Shown here piece by piece: positions 20,327-28,954 of a stretch of 64,000 nt of DNA; the stretch's first letter is position 1; the number at the start of each line of letters is the position of its first letter. The translations under genes were made by a program, and so were the position numbers. The notes beneath the pieces were generated by a model. It made no database searches. It saw only the letters and a program-made list of their open reading frames with translations, and had not been told where the DNA came from. This DNA is from Bacteroidota bacterium (GTDB lineage Bacteria > Bacteroidota > Ignavibacteria > Kapaibacteriales > UBA2268), in the NCBI GenBank assembly GCA_004322215.1, contig SCSM01000007.1, positions 1-64,000 of the forward strand, read 5' to 3'.

Positions 20327-21193
20327 TTATCTCAATGCCTGTTCAATTGCTGTTCTCGCATCTGTTTTTTCATCCCTGTATTTTACTATTATTGCAGTCG
20401 AAACTGATAATCCGTTTTCTTTTGCAAATTCTGTATGAATTGACCTGGCACCCGGTATTACAACGGCACTTTCCGGTATCTCAAGCGGTAAGCCATTATC
20501 GGCTCTCAATATTTTCTCATTTACTATATCATAAACTCTTGTTGATGAATTAATTATTACCCCTGAGCCAAGCACGGCTCTTTTACGAATCAGAACGCCT
20601 TCATAGACACCGCAATTGCCACCTATCATAACATCATCCTCAACAATCACTGGTCTTGCTCCTGGTGGCTCGAGAACTCCGCCGATTTGTGATGCAGCAC
20701 TTAGATGCACTCCCTTTCCTATTTGTGCACATGTACCGACAAGTGCATGTGAATCTATCATCGTATTCTCATCGATATAAGCCCCAATGTTAATATACAT
20801 TGGTGGCATGCATATTACTCCTTTAGCAATAAAACTACCCGTCCTGACTGATGAACCCCCCGGAACTATCCTTACTGAATCCTCGAGTGTAAAAGGATGA
20901 ACCGGTAAAGTATTTTTATCAAAATAAGTAAATCCGTTTTCCATACTCCAATCTTTAAGTTTACCGTATTTAAACATTAACAGGATTCCCTTTTTCACCC
21001 ATTCATTTACTTTCCAGATACCATTATGCTTCTCTGCGGCTCTGATTTTACCTATATTTAGATTTGAAATCAGTTCGTGCTGAATCGGCTCTATGTCAAA
21101 TTCAGTAATACTCGCATTGGATTCATACAATTGTTCTATTTTATTCTTAAGTTCTGTCATTCTATTTGTTAGTATATTATTGCATTTTATCAT
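20327..21193 (-). CDS. dapD: 2,3,4,5-tetrahydropyridine-2,6-dicarboxylate N-succinyltransferase
   Basis: Cytoplasmic acyltransferase of the lysine/diaminopimelate pathway. It transfers succinyl from succinyl-CoA to tetrahydrodipicolinate. The protein shows the DapD N-terminal helical domain (IEPIQHELISNLNIGKIRAAE) and the left-handed beta-helix hexapeptide region with GSSVRTGSFIAKGVICMPP, GAYIDENTMIDSHALVG and GVLEPPGARPVIVEDDVMIG. Length 288 or 277 is close to the family norm of about 270. The ATG at 21193 overlaps the stop of the upstream OmpA-type gene by ATGA, which suggests translational coupling. A start at 21160 (MTELKNKIEQLY) would match the usual N-terminus better, but neither has a clear ribosome binding site. 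Confidence 0.95.
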   Translation of the reverse strand: MIKCNNILTNRMTELKNKIEQLYESNASITEFDIEPIQHELISNLNIGKIRAAEKHNGIWKVNEWVKKGILLMFKYGKLKDWSMENGFTYFDKNTLPVHPFTLEDSVRIVPGGSSVRTGSFIAKGVICMPPMYINIGAYIDENTMIDSHALVGTCAQIGKGVHLSAASQIGGVLEPPGARPVIVEDDVMIGGNCGVYEGVLIRKRAVLGSGVIINSSTRVYDIVNEKILRADNGLPLEIPESAVVIPGARSIHTEFAKENGLSVSTAIIVKYRDEKTDARTAIEQALR

Positions 21194-22722
21194 CTTAAAA
21201 TATTTCGCCAGACCTTAAATTCGACTCGTCTGTTATATTGCCTGCCTTCTGGTGTGGTATTGCTCCAAAGTGGTCTCATCTCTCCGAATCCCTCTGATTG
21301 TACCCTGCTTGGGTCAATTCCCCTTTTAAATAAATAATTTGTTACTTCATTTGACCTTTTTTCCGATAATCTCTGATTCATATCTTCATCGCCGACACTA
21401 TCGCAATGTGCATATACATCGAGGTTTATATCTTCGTATGTACTCATGAATTTTACAATTTTCTCCAATTCAATTATTGACTCTTTAAATAATGCGGACT
21501 TACCTGAATTAAATAATATATTTCTGAAACACATGATTGAATCTTCCATCGGTATTAGTTCGATGTCCCTCTCCAATTCGGTATATAAAGACAAAAACCT
21601 TAAATCCAAACTATCGGTGAAAGTAAAAAAACCGTCAGATTTTGCATGGAATCTGTACCTGTAGCCGGCTGGCAGCACTATTTTATAATTTCCCATAGGG
21701 TCTGAACGTGCAATACCCGCTTCAGGCCTATCCGGAATTCTGTCATACGTTATAATGGCTTCCATTGGAGTTCTTGTTTTCTTATTAATAACCTTCCCGT
21801 GAATCAACAATACAGGCAGTGGTCTTAATGTTTCGGGTAGTCGAATCCTGAATATATCTTCCTTCCCGTAGGAATTTTCAGTAGATACAAAATAAGCAAA
21901 ATCTCCCGCAGCAGATAATTTCAGGTATATGTCCGAACCCGCAGTGTTGATTGCCGGTCCAAGATTCTTCGGCTGTTTCCAATTTGTCCAGCTGCTGTCA
22001 ACTTTTCTTGAAAAGAAAACATCAGAATTTCCATAACCACCGTGTCCAGTACTCGAGAAATACAATGACACACCGTCAGAAGCCAAAAAAGGTGTGCTTT
22101 CATCTCCCGGTGTGTTAATTGTTGGTCCTAAATTCATCGGCTCGGTAAACTCTCCGTTCGGTTGCAAAAAACTAACATAAATATCCTTATCGCCGTAAGA
22201 GTCTTCCCTTTGTATCGACATTAAAAGCGTTACTCCGTCATTAGCCAGATAAAAACTCGAATATTCACTCTGATTATAATAATATTCTATATTTATCTTC
22301 TCAGGAAAAGTCCATCCGTCCGCTGTCCTGTGTGCTATTGAAATCCCCCTCTCGACTGTACCGTCCGGCTTATAAACATTTCCGAGCAACAGCGTATTTC
22401 CGTCTGGAGTTACCGATATTACAAAATTATTGTATTCATCATTCAATGGCGGACCCATATTTATCGAAGGTAACCATTTCCCGTTCTCATCCTGAACCGA
22501 ATACCAAATATCCTGCTTACCATAATTACCTTCAAAATCATCCCTGCAAAAATATATTGTCTTTCCATCGGGTGAAATCACTGGCATTAGCTCATCACCT
22601 TCAGTGTTTATTGTCGGTCCCAAATTTTCCGGTTTCTCCTGTTGACAAAGCAAACTCCCGTTTGTACTCACAAATATAACTAATACTATTCCAGCTAATA
22701 TATATCTTATATATACACTCAT
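21190..22722 (-). CDS. PD40-repeat / OmpA-like outer-membrane-associated protein
   Basis: A 510-residue exported protein. After a signal peptide come about five PD40 (WD40-like) beta-propeller units such as SPDGKTIYFCRDDFEG, SPFLASDGVSLYFSSTGHGG and DIYLKLSAAGDFAYFVS. A small carboxypeptidase-regulatory-like beta domain follows (GKVINKKTRTPMEAIITYD). The C-terminal OmpA domain (about 390-510) has NLDVYAHCDSVGDEDMNQRLSEKR-type peptidoglycan-binding features and ends NRRVEFKVW. Such proteins usually tether outer-membrane or secretion complexes to the cell wall, and PD40-OmpA proteins resemble T9SS-associated PorE-like proteins; that link is inference. AGGATGAGGGA precedes the ATG. It overlaps dapD by four bases, an unrelated partner. 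Confidence 0.9.
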   Translation of the reverse strand: MSVYIRYILAGIVLVIFVSTNGSLLCQQEKPENLGPTINTEGDELMPVISPDGKTIYFCRDDFEGNYGKQDIWYSVQDENGKWLPSINMGPPLNDEYNNFVISVTPDGNTLLLGNVYKPDGTVERGISIAHRTADGWTFPEKINIEYYYNQSEYSSFYLANDGVTLLMSIQREDSYGDKDIYVSFLQPNGEFTEPMNLGPTINTPGDESTPFLASDGVSLYFSSTGHGGYGNSDVFFSRKVDSSWTNWKQPKNLGPAINTAGSDIYLKLSAAGDFAYFVSTENSYGKEDIFRIRLPETLRPLPVLLIHGKVINKKTRTPMEAIITYDRIPDRPEAGIARSDPMGNYKIVLPAGYRYRFHAKSDGFFTFTDSLDLRFLSLYTELERDIELIPMEDSIMCFRNILFNSGKSALFKESIIELEKIVKFMSTYEDINLDVYAHCDSVGDEDMNQRLSEKRSNEVTNYLFKRGIDPSRVQSEGFGEMRPLWSNTTPEGRQYNRRVEFKVWRNILR

Positions 22723-22937
22723 TCCCTCATCCTTTTGAATTTCAATTCAAATCCTCAACTTACCTATTAAGTAATTTCTTACTCTTATTATAAACAACAG
22801 AATTATTAAATATCATGTAATTTAACAAATTTCCTTAAATTTATAAAATTTCAAATCCTTAAGTTAATTCCTATATCATAAATTTACTGCTGTAATCATC
22901 TACTTACAACCTACGGCTTACGGCAAAATCTTCCTAT

Positions 22938-25751
22938 TTAATTTCCTATTAAAACGAATGCACCCCAATAAAAAGGGTCGGAATATAAATTCCTGATACT
23001 TAGTTGTGCTTCCCTGAAAGCTGTATCGATGCTTTTACCTCCAAGCCAGTATTTATAAAACTTTGTCATCAATTCCTGGGTCACTTTATCATTCACTACC
23101 CACAGACTCATGATAATGTTTTCGGCTCCTGCAATTCGGAATGCCCTCTGCAATCCGTACACACCTTCGCCCTTTAAAATTTCTCCCAATCCTGTCTCAC
23201 AGGCACTCAACACAACCAATCCTGTATTTTCCAGGTTCAAATTCAATGCTTCATAAGCTGTAAAAATTCCATTATCACTGGTGTAATTCAAATCTTCGGA
23301 ATTCAATGCTTCACCCGCTCCGGCTAGCAGGAGTCCCGACCTCAGCAATGGGTCGGTCATTGCCTTGTCAATTCTTACTCCGAATACCTTTTCATGTTTC
23401 TTGAGTATTTCGTCCCCAAGGAAAAAACCATGTGTTGCTATATGTAATATATACGGACTCTTTAATGATTTCAGATTATTTTCATTTGCGTTTGTACCTG
23501 TGAAATATTCAACCTTCCATTTTTTTTCTTCGAATAAACTGTCAATTTTATATACCTCAATTTCTGTACCTGGCAATGATGAAACAGGTATGATATTTTT
23601 ATTCATAACCAAATTGTTACTGATTATGCTGACATCCCTGTTCAAATTAGGATTAGGAATTAATTCATTAAGTGAATCATTGCTGAATTTCGGATTCCCG
23701 ATTAAACACGCTTGTTTGGATGATGGCATTCTCTTTGCCATTGTCTCAGTTTTGATTATATCCGATGTGCCGGAAACATATTTTATATTCATTCCATCAA
23801 TTACATGAGAACCGTCCGGTTTTTTCAGTGTATTAATATTAATAATATTATAAATGCCGTCAGTCGAAAGGTAAACGAAATTCTTCCCCTCTAATTTCTC
23901 ATCGATTTCCTCCCAGAAGATTTTATAAGATTCATTGTCGGGTATTGTATTCATTATGCTTCTTTTATAATAAAAAAGATACATTGAATCCAATAAATTC
24001 GCATGTGGAATTACAACGACTTCCGGATATTCATTTGTTTCTTTTGTTAAAATCAAAGCTGCATAAAATGCATCGTCAGTCCACCCTTTATCAAAATAAT
24101 CTACCCTGATTATTTCTATTGCCGCTTCATTTTGTTTTAATGCCTGTTGTATTTTATACCAATCATTTTGAATATTTTGATTGACATTTTTCAGTTCGAC
24201 TATAACTGATGAAAGCACCTTTTCAATTGCATTTGCTTCTTCTTCGAGAGAATCGAGGTTTTTATCCATCAATTTAAGCTGCTTTTTTGATAATGAATAA
24301 AGGAACGCCAATTCTTCCTTCATTCTTTTCCATTCATCAAATTTACTGATTAATTCCTTATCTCCGCTTTCCTGCACTTTCTTTCTGATGTCTCTCGATG
24401 TTTTCAGTAAGATTGCTTTCGTCGCCAGACGCTGGTTATATACATCATCTAATATCTGCGGCTTCTCTTTCATCCGTTTAACTGCAAAACAATTGAACAT
24501 ATCCAGCCGCTCTTTCAGTGTTCTGTTGAAATTCAATCGCTCTGCCTCACTCATAAACGGAAAATATTTATCTATCTGCTCCAGCATCAACGATTGGGAT
24601 TCCTTATATAACTCCTCTGCTTTGTCCATATCTTCGAGGTCTTTGTAAACTCCAGCAAGGTTACTCAATGTCGAAGCATATATGGGACTTTTCTCACCAA
24701 ACAAATTCTTTCTCCAAAAAACTGCCTCCTCTAATAAATCTCTTGCTTCGTCCAGGTCCCCAAGCACCCACTTGACAATTCCATAAGAATTAAGGCAATC
24801 AGAATAAAACGGCACCGATTTCCCAATCTTTTTCTCCACTATTTGTATCGCTCCGGCTAATAATGAATCTGCAGCTTTGTGATTATAAGTCCTGATATAA
24901 AGATTTGCAAGGTTATACAAAGTCAAGGCATACTGCGGGCTGCTTTCCCCTTCCGATTTAATCTGTTCATCTTTTATCCGATATAAAATAGCTTCGGCTG
25001 CAAGCATTTTTCCCTGTGATATATAAACCGATGCCTCTTCGAATTCTGCCATCGCAATTAACGGGTCATCCTCTTGAAGTTTTGACTGAAATATAAATAA
25101 TGCCTGTTCAATCAATTCCTGTGCCCTGTCATTGTTCCCCAAAATTCTGTATAGGTGAGCTAAATTGTATAGTGTCACCGAGTATGATACATCGTCAGTC
25201 CCAAGCTTTTCCTTTTTTATTTCCAATGCCTGCAAATAAAGTCTTTCTGCCTCAGGATACTTTCCTAAAGATTGATACAATTCTCCCAAATTATTTATTG
25301 ACACTGCATACGATGTATCATGCTCACCGAATAATTTCTTCTTTATCCCGATTGTTTCCTGCAAAATCGGCTCTGCTTCGATGTACCTTCCCAATTTTTG
25401 ATATGAGGCACCTAGATTGTTTAATGCTGATGTATATTCATCATTGTTTTCACCTTTTACTTTTAAGATAATTTCACTCTGCCTTTTGTAATTATCTATT
25501 GCTTTGTAAAAATCACCCAAGGAATAATAAATTGATGACATCAATCCAAGTGTATTAATGTATTCATCCGAACTGTCGCCGAATTCCCTTTGAGCATTTA
25601 CTAGAGCCATTCGGCAAGAATTTGAACCGTTTATTAAATCTCCCTCTTTGAATTGTTCAAGTGTTTTAATATAATACTTCTCCCAATCCTGGCTATGTGA
25701 GGTTGACACCCCGGATAATAATATGACTAAATATATGTAATATGTTTTCAA
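22938..25751 (-). CDS. secreted CHAT-domain protease-like protein with TPR repeats
   Basis: A 937-residue protein. A signal peptide (MKTYYIYLVILLSGVSTSHS) is followed by about ten TPR units of the kinesin-light-chain type (roughly 25-400; ALNNLGASYQKLGRYIEAEP and similar), a helical linker (about 400-530), and a C-terminal CHAT (caspase-like) domain. The catalytic pair is visible: His774 in LHIATHGFF and Cys851 in VVLSACETGLGE. The ending FREAQLSIRNLY then WGAFVLIGN is typical of the family. The start is TTG at 25751, chosen because the signal peptide begins there; there is no clear ribosome binding site. The substrate is unknown. It has the same orientation as the PD40-OmpA gene, 215 bp away, so operon membership is uncertain. 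Confidence 0.9.
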   Translation of the reverse strand: MKTYYIYLVILLSGVSTSHSQDWEKYYIKTLEQFKEGDLINGSNSCRMALVNAQREFGDSSDEYINTLGLMSSIYYSLGDFYKAIDNYKRQSEIILKVKGENNDEYTSALNNLGASYQKLGRYIEAEPILQETIGIKKKLFGEHDTSYAVSINNLGELYQSLGKYPEAERLYLQALEIKKEKLGTDDVSYSVTLYNLAHLYRILGNNDRAQELIEQALFIFQSKLQEDDPLIAMAEFEEASVYISQGKMLAAEAILYRIKDEQIKSEGESSPQYALTLYNLANLYIRTYNHKAADSLLAGAIQIVEKKIGKSVPFYSDCLNSYGIVKWVLGDLDEARDLLEEAVFWRKNLFGEKSPIYASTLSNLAGVYKDLEDMDKAEELYKESQSLMLEQIDKYFPFMSEAERLNFNRTLKERLDMFNCFAVKRMKEKPQILDDVYNQRLATKAILLKTSRDIRKKVQESGDKELISKFDEWKRMKEELAFLYSLSKKQLKLMDKNLDSLEEEANAIEKVLSSVIVELKNVNQNIQNDWYKIQQALKQNEAAIEIIRVDYFDKGWTDDAFYAALILTKETNEYPEVVVIPHANLLDSMYLFYYKRSIMNTIPDNESYKIFWEEIDEKLEGKNFVYLSTDGIYNIININTLKKPDGSHVIDGMNIKYVSGTSDIIKTETMAKRMPSSKQACLIGNPKFSNDSLNELIPNPNLNRDVSIISNNLVMNKNIIPVSSLPGTEIEVYKIDSLFEEKKWKVEYFTGTNANENNLKSLKSPYILHIATHGFFLGDEILKKHEKVFGVRIDKAMTDPLLRSGLLLAGAGEALNSEDLNYTSDNGIFTAYEALNLNLENTGLVVLSACETGLGEILKGEGVYGLQRAFRIAGAENIIMSLWVVNDKVTQELMTKFYKYWLGGKSIDTAFREAQLSIRNLYSDPFYWGAFVLIGN

Positions 25752-25820
25752 CTTAGTATTTAATAATTCTTAACTAAATTGCGTTTTATATAACCCAACA
25801 ATGAAAATATAATTATTATT

Positions 25821-26612
25821 ATGGCTCAAAACAAGTTAAATATGAAAATGAAAATAAAATCCTCACACGGTTCCAATTTAAAAGGTATTGGGAGTGGGGC
25901 TCCGGTCAGATTAAATAAATATCTCGCCGATGCAGGAATTGCATCCCGCAGAAAAGCCGATGAGCTAATCAAACAAGGTCTGGTTTCGGTAAATAATCAT
26001 GTCATAACAGATTTAGGCACCAAAATTAAATCAACTGACAGGGTTTCTGTTAATGGTAATCCCGTTAAAATGAATCAAAAACTTGTATATATATTATTGA
26101 ATAAACCGAAAGATTACATCACTACTACAAGCGATGAAAAATCTCGGAAAACCGTTCTCGACATTGTCAGGTCAAGTAAGCGTATCTATCCTGTCGGTCG
26201 GTTGGACAGAAACACCACCGGAGTTCTGTTGCTGACAAATGACGGTGAACTTGCTTACAGGTTAACACATCCCAAATATGAAATCGAAAGAGTTTATAAT
26301 GCAACTTTGGACAAAAACCTAACTGTTCAGGATGCAAAAAAAATTGCCGAAGGAATTGAACTCGATAATGAGCATACATCTCCCTGCGAAATTATTATAA
26401 ATCCGAAAAATAAGTCGAATGTTATTCTCACTTTAATCGAAGGTAAAAACCACGAAGTCAAAAGAATTTTCGAAAAGTTCGGATACACGGTGAAAAAGTT
26501 AGACCGTAAATATTTTGCCGGCATTTCTACCCAGGGATTGACTCGTGGACAATACAGGCACCTGAAATTGTATGAACTTCAAATGCTGAAAAAATTTACA
26601 GGTTTATATTAA
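25821..26612 (+). CDS. rluB: 23S rRNA pseudouridine synthase, RluB/RsuA family
   Basis: A 263-residue RNA-modifying enzyme that converts uridine to pseudouridine in rRNA. It has an N-terminal S4 RNA-binding domain (about 29-85; RLNKYLADAGIASRRKADEL), then the catalytic domain with the conserved motif YPVGRLDRNTTGVLLLTNDG (Asp129 catalytic) and the late motif IEGKNHEVKRIFEKFGY. The first 27 residues are basic and unstructured. RluB (large subunit) is more likely than RsuA because of the GLVSVNNHVITDLGTKI-type S4 domain, but RsuA-like or RluE-like specificity cannot be excluded. The gene is divergent from the CHAT gene and 75 bp upstream of a secreted protein gene on the same strand. Confidence 0.92.
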   Translation: MAQNKLNMKMKIKSSHGSNLKGIGSGAPVRLNKYLADAGIASRRKADELIKQGLVSVNNHVITDLGTKIKSTDRVSVNGNPVKMNQKLVYILLNKPKDYITTTSDEKSRKTVLDIVRSSKRIYPVGRLDRNTTGVLLLTNDGELAYRLTHPKYEIERVYNATLDKNLTVQDAKKIAEGIELDNEHTSPCEIIINPKNKSNVILTLIEGKNHEVKRIFEKFGYTVKKLDRKYFAGISTQGLTRGQYRHLKLYELQMLKKFTGLY

Positions 26613-26687
26613 TCAAAAAAAATAATTTTGAAATAATACGCTAAATATGTTATTTTTCATTTTTCTTAAGAAACTAATCAGGTAAAT

Positions 26688-27161
26688 ATGAAATTAATTT
26701 GCTTTGCAATAGGAATATTTTTCCTATTTAATATAAATTTATTTCCACAGGAAAATTCCTTACCAAAATCCGGAATTGGTGAAAGTAACAGTATGGCTAA
26801 TGTTCCGAAGGAAATTCAATCGAGCTGCACTGCATTCTTCAAACTTCTCGTCAATGCTGAAGTTGACAAAGCATTCGAATCAATTTTAAAAAACAGTCCT
26901 ATTGCAAAAAAAGACGACCAAATAAAAAATCTTACTGAACAAACAAAAAAATCATTCAAGCTGTACGGCAACATGCAAGGATTCGAACCCGTAAATTACG
27001 AGCAGGTGTCGGAATCGCTGCTGCGTGTTCGCTATCTCAGCATTCATCCCGATATGCCCATGCGTTGGATAATCACTTTTTACAATTCACCCTCGCGCGG
27101 CTGGATTGTAATCAACATCAAATTCGATGACCTCGCCGAATACTTCTTCACCGACCAATAA
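26688..27161 (+). CDS. hypothetical secreted protein
   Basis: A 157-residue protein with a signal peptide (MKLICFAIGIFFLFNINLFP, then Gln). The mature part is a single alpha/beta domain of about 110 residues, from SSCTAFFKLLVNAEVDKAFE to SPSRGWIVINIKFDDLAEYF. The layout resembles small NTF2-like or DUF4019-like periplasmic domains: a helical start, then a beta sheet ending in a Trp strand. I cannot name a family with confidence. CAGGT precedes the ATG. It follows rluB after 75 bp and may be co-transcribed. Confidence 0.75.
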   Translation: MKLICFAIGIFFLFNINLFPQENSLPKSGIGESNSMANVPKEIQSSCTAFFKLLVNAEVDKAFESILKNSPIAKKDDQIKNLTEQTKKSFKLYGNMQGFEPVNYEQVSESLLRVRYLSIHPDMPMRWIITFYNSPSRGWIVINIKFDDLAEYFFTDQ

Positions 27162-27501
27162 AAAGAAGTTTTAAGTTTTAAATAATAAGTTTTGAATATT
27201 ATTCTGAATTTATTTCAGAATCCATATCCTTGTCATTCTTCCCGAGGCGAAGAATCTTCTTAATTCATAAATCGTTAATCCTCATTCTTAAATCCTTTTT
27301 GTCATTCCGAGAAAAGCAAAGAAACTCCCTTCCTTGAGGAAAGGTCAGGTTTTAGTGCAACGGAAATCCCGCTCAATCGGAAGATAAATTTCCTCCCTTA
27401 TTAAAAAGGTTCTCCATTTATTATGTCGAAGTTTTCAAATTTCTAAACTTATTTATTTCGAATTCATTTCAAATTTTAAATTCTATTACAATTAAGGTAT
27501 G
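27162..27501. repeat. gene-free region with dispersed-repeat-like remnants
   Basis: No gene is seen. The stretch contains an inverted repeat ATTCTGAA-N5-TTCAGAAT (27201-27221) and two similar segments: TGTCATTCTTCCCGAGGCGA (from 27231, running on into AGAATCTT) and TTGTCATTCCGAGAAAAGCA (from 27300). These have the form TGTCATTC-(C)CGAG-GCAAAGAA known from interspersed elements in many genomes of this group. A further imperfect palindrome, CCTTCC-TTGA-GGAAAGG, lies at about 27329-27345. I read the stretch as a mosaic of decayed interspersed elements; copy number elsewhere in the genome is not visible here. Confidence 0.45.
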
Positions 27502-27534
27502 AAAAAAAAAAGCCCCCTTTTGCAAGAGAGCTTT
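27502..27534 (-). terminator. intrinsic terminator of the ftsQ-ftsA-ftsZ cluster
   Basis: On the minus strand an 11-bp stem with two G-U pairs (AAAGCTCTCTT / AAGGGGGCTTT) closes a GCAA loop and is followed by a run of about ten T. It begins 26 bp after the ftsZ stop. Confidence 0.88.
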
Positions 27535-27559
27535 CACCCAGAAATTTTTATGATTATGG

Positions 27560-28915
27560 CTAATCCATTATCTTTCTCAGGAATGCGGGCTTTTCGAAAT
27601 GATATTTACCGTTTCCGTTGGCATCGGCTAATTCTCCTTCCGAAATGTGATGAACTTTCTCTATCTGGTTCAGGGAATTTTCCATCACTTCCATATCATC
27701 TCTCGCCATCCGCCTTTCGTAAGCAGGCACATCATACCGCTTCAGTTCTTCGTGTCCACGTGGACTATGCATCGGTTCAGCCACAGCCGGTTTCACGAAT
27801 ACGGTTTCGGTTGCCGTGTGAGGTGCGGTGATACCACCTGATGCAACCGCAGTATTAAAAGGATTTCCCTGCTCTACCATTCTTTTATTAAAAGGAAGCT
27901 CTTCAGCTTTGAAATTCAACGAAGAATCGGCGGGAAATTTCTTCCCGTTCAATTTACTCTTGTTGAAACCGGTTGCAACGACAGTAACTGAAACTTCATC
28001 CATCGGTTCCGGTTTATAAACAACACCATGAATAAGATTGACATCGGCACCAGCCGCTTCTTCGACGATAGTAACTGCCTCTGCAATCTCGTGCATTGTC
28101 ATGTCACACCCGCCTGTAATGTTGACCAGCACACCCTGTGCACCTGCAATCGTAATGCCATCGAGCAAAGGTGAATTGAGTGCATTCTGAGTTGCTTCGG
28201 CTGCCCTGTTATTACCTGTTGATATGCCGATACCCATTATTGCATCACCCATTCCTTTCATCACGGTTCTAACATCGGCAAAATCAACGTTGACTACACC
28301 GTGCTGTGATATGATATCGGCAATCCCGCGAGTGGCATTGTAAAGCACTTCATCCACTTTCAAAAATGCATCGCCGAAGTTTGTATTCTTTTCGATGATT
28401 TCCAGGAGTTTTTGATTTGGAATAACGATTAAGGCATCGACATACTGTCGCAATTCATCGATGCCGGATTCGGCAACCGCAATTCTCTTTTTCCCTTCCC
28501 ATGTAAACGGTTTGGTTACGATTCCGACGACTAAAGCACCGACTTCCTGGGCAACTTTCGCAACTGCGGGAGAACCACCGGTACCGGTTCCGCCACCCAT
28601 ACCGCAGGTTACGAAAACCATGTCAGAGCCCTTGAGAGAATTTTTAATATCTTCGATGCTTTCTTCGACAGCTCTTTTGCCGACATCGGGACTGGAACCC
28701 GCACCAAGCCCTTTTGTAAATTCCCTGCCCAACTGGATTTTGATAGTTGCAAGGTTGTGGTCGAGTGCCTGTTTATCAGTGTTTGCAGCGATAAAATCCA
28801 CTGAATCCAGACCGCGGTATATCATATTGTTAATTGCGTTACCGCCGCCGCCGCCGACCCCGATGACGCGCAATCTTGCACCGTCGAGCATCGTATTGTC
28901 AAAATCAATTGCCAT
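27560..28915 (-). CDS. ftsZ: cell division protein FtsZ
   Basis: Tubulin-like GTPase of 451 residues that polymerises into the division ring at mid-cell. It shows RVIGVGGGGGNAINNM (N-terminal nucleotide loop), the tubulin signature CGMGGGTGTGGSP, and the T7 loop region NVDFADVRTVMKGMGDA. After about residue 320 comes a variable linker, then the C-terminal peptide EKPAFLRKIMD that binds FtsA. GGGGA lies six to seven bases before the ATG. It is the third gene of ftsQ-ftsA-ftsZ, 39 bp after ftsA, and is followed by a strong terminator. Everything expected for a functional FtsZ is present. Confidence 0.98.
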   Translation of the reverse strand: MAIDFDNTMLDGARLRVIGVGGGGGNAINNMIYRGLDSVDFIAANTDKQALDHNLATIKIQLGREFTKGLGAGSSPDVGKRAVEESIEDIKNSLKGSDMVFVTCGMGGGTGTGGSPAVAKVAQEVGALVVGIVTKPFTWEGKKRIAVAESGIDELRQYVDALIVIPNQKLLEIIEKNTNFGDAFLKVDEVLYNATRGIADIISQHGVVNVDFADVRTVMKGMGDAIMGIGISTGNNRAAEATQNALNSPLLDGITIAGAQGVLVNITGGCDMTMHEIAEAVTIVEEAAGADVNLIHGVVYKPEPMDEVSVTVVATGFNKSKLNGKKFPADSSLNFKAEELPFNKRMVEQGNPFNTAVASGGITAPHTATETVFVKPAVAEPMHSPRGHEELKRYDVPAYERRMARDDMEVMENSLNQIEKVHHISEGELADANGNGKYHFEKPAFLRKIMD

Positions 28916-28954
28916 AAGCTATCCCCAAATTAGTTTGTAACAATTTATAATAAA

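Noticed and set aside
27160-27500. CRISPR array
   Set aside because: The similar segments are only two, imperfect and unevenly spaced; no cas genes are present.
28461-28940. 159-codon open frame on the plus strand opposite ftsZ
   Set aside because: Lies wholly over a clear ftsZ gene, with composition set by the opposite strand and no start signal.
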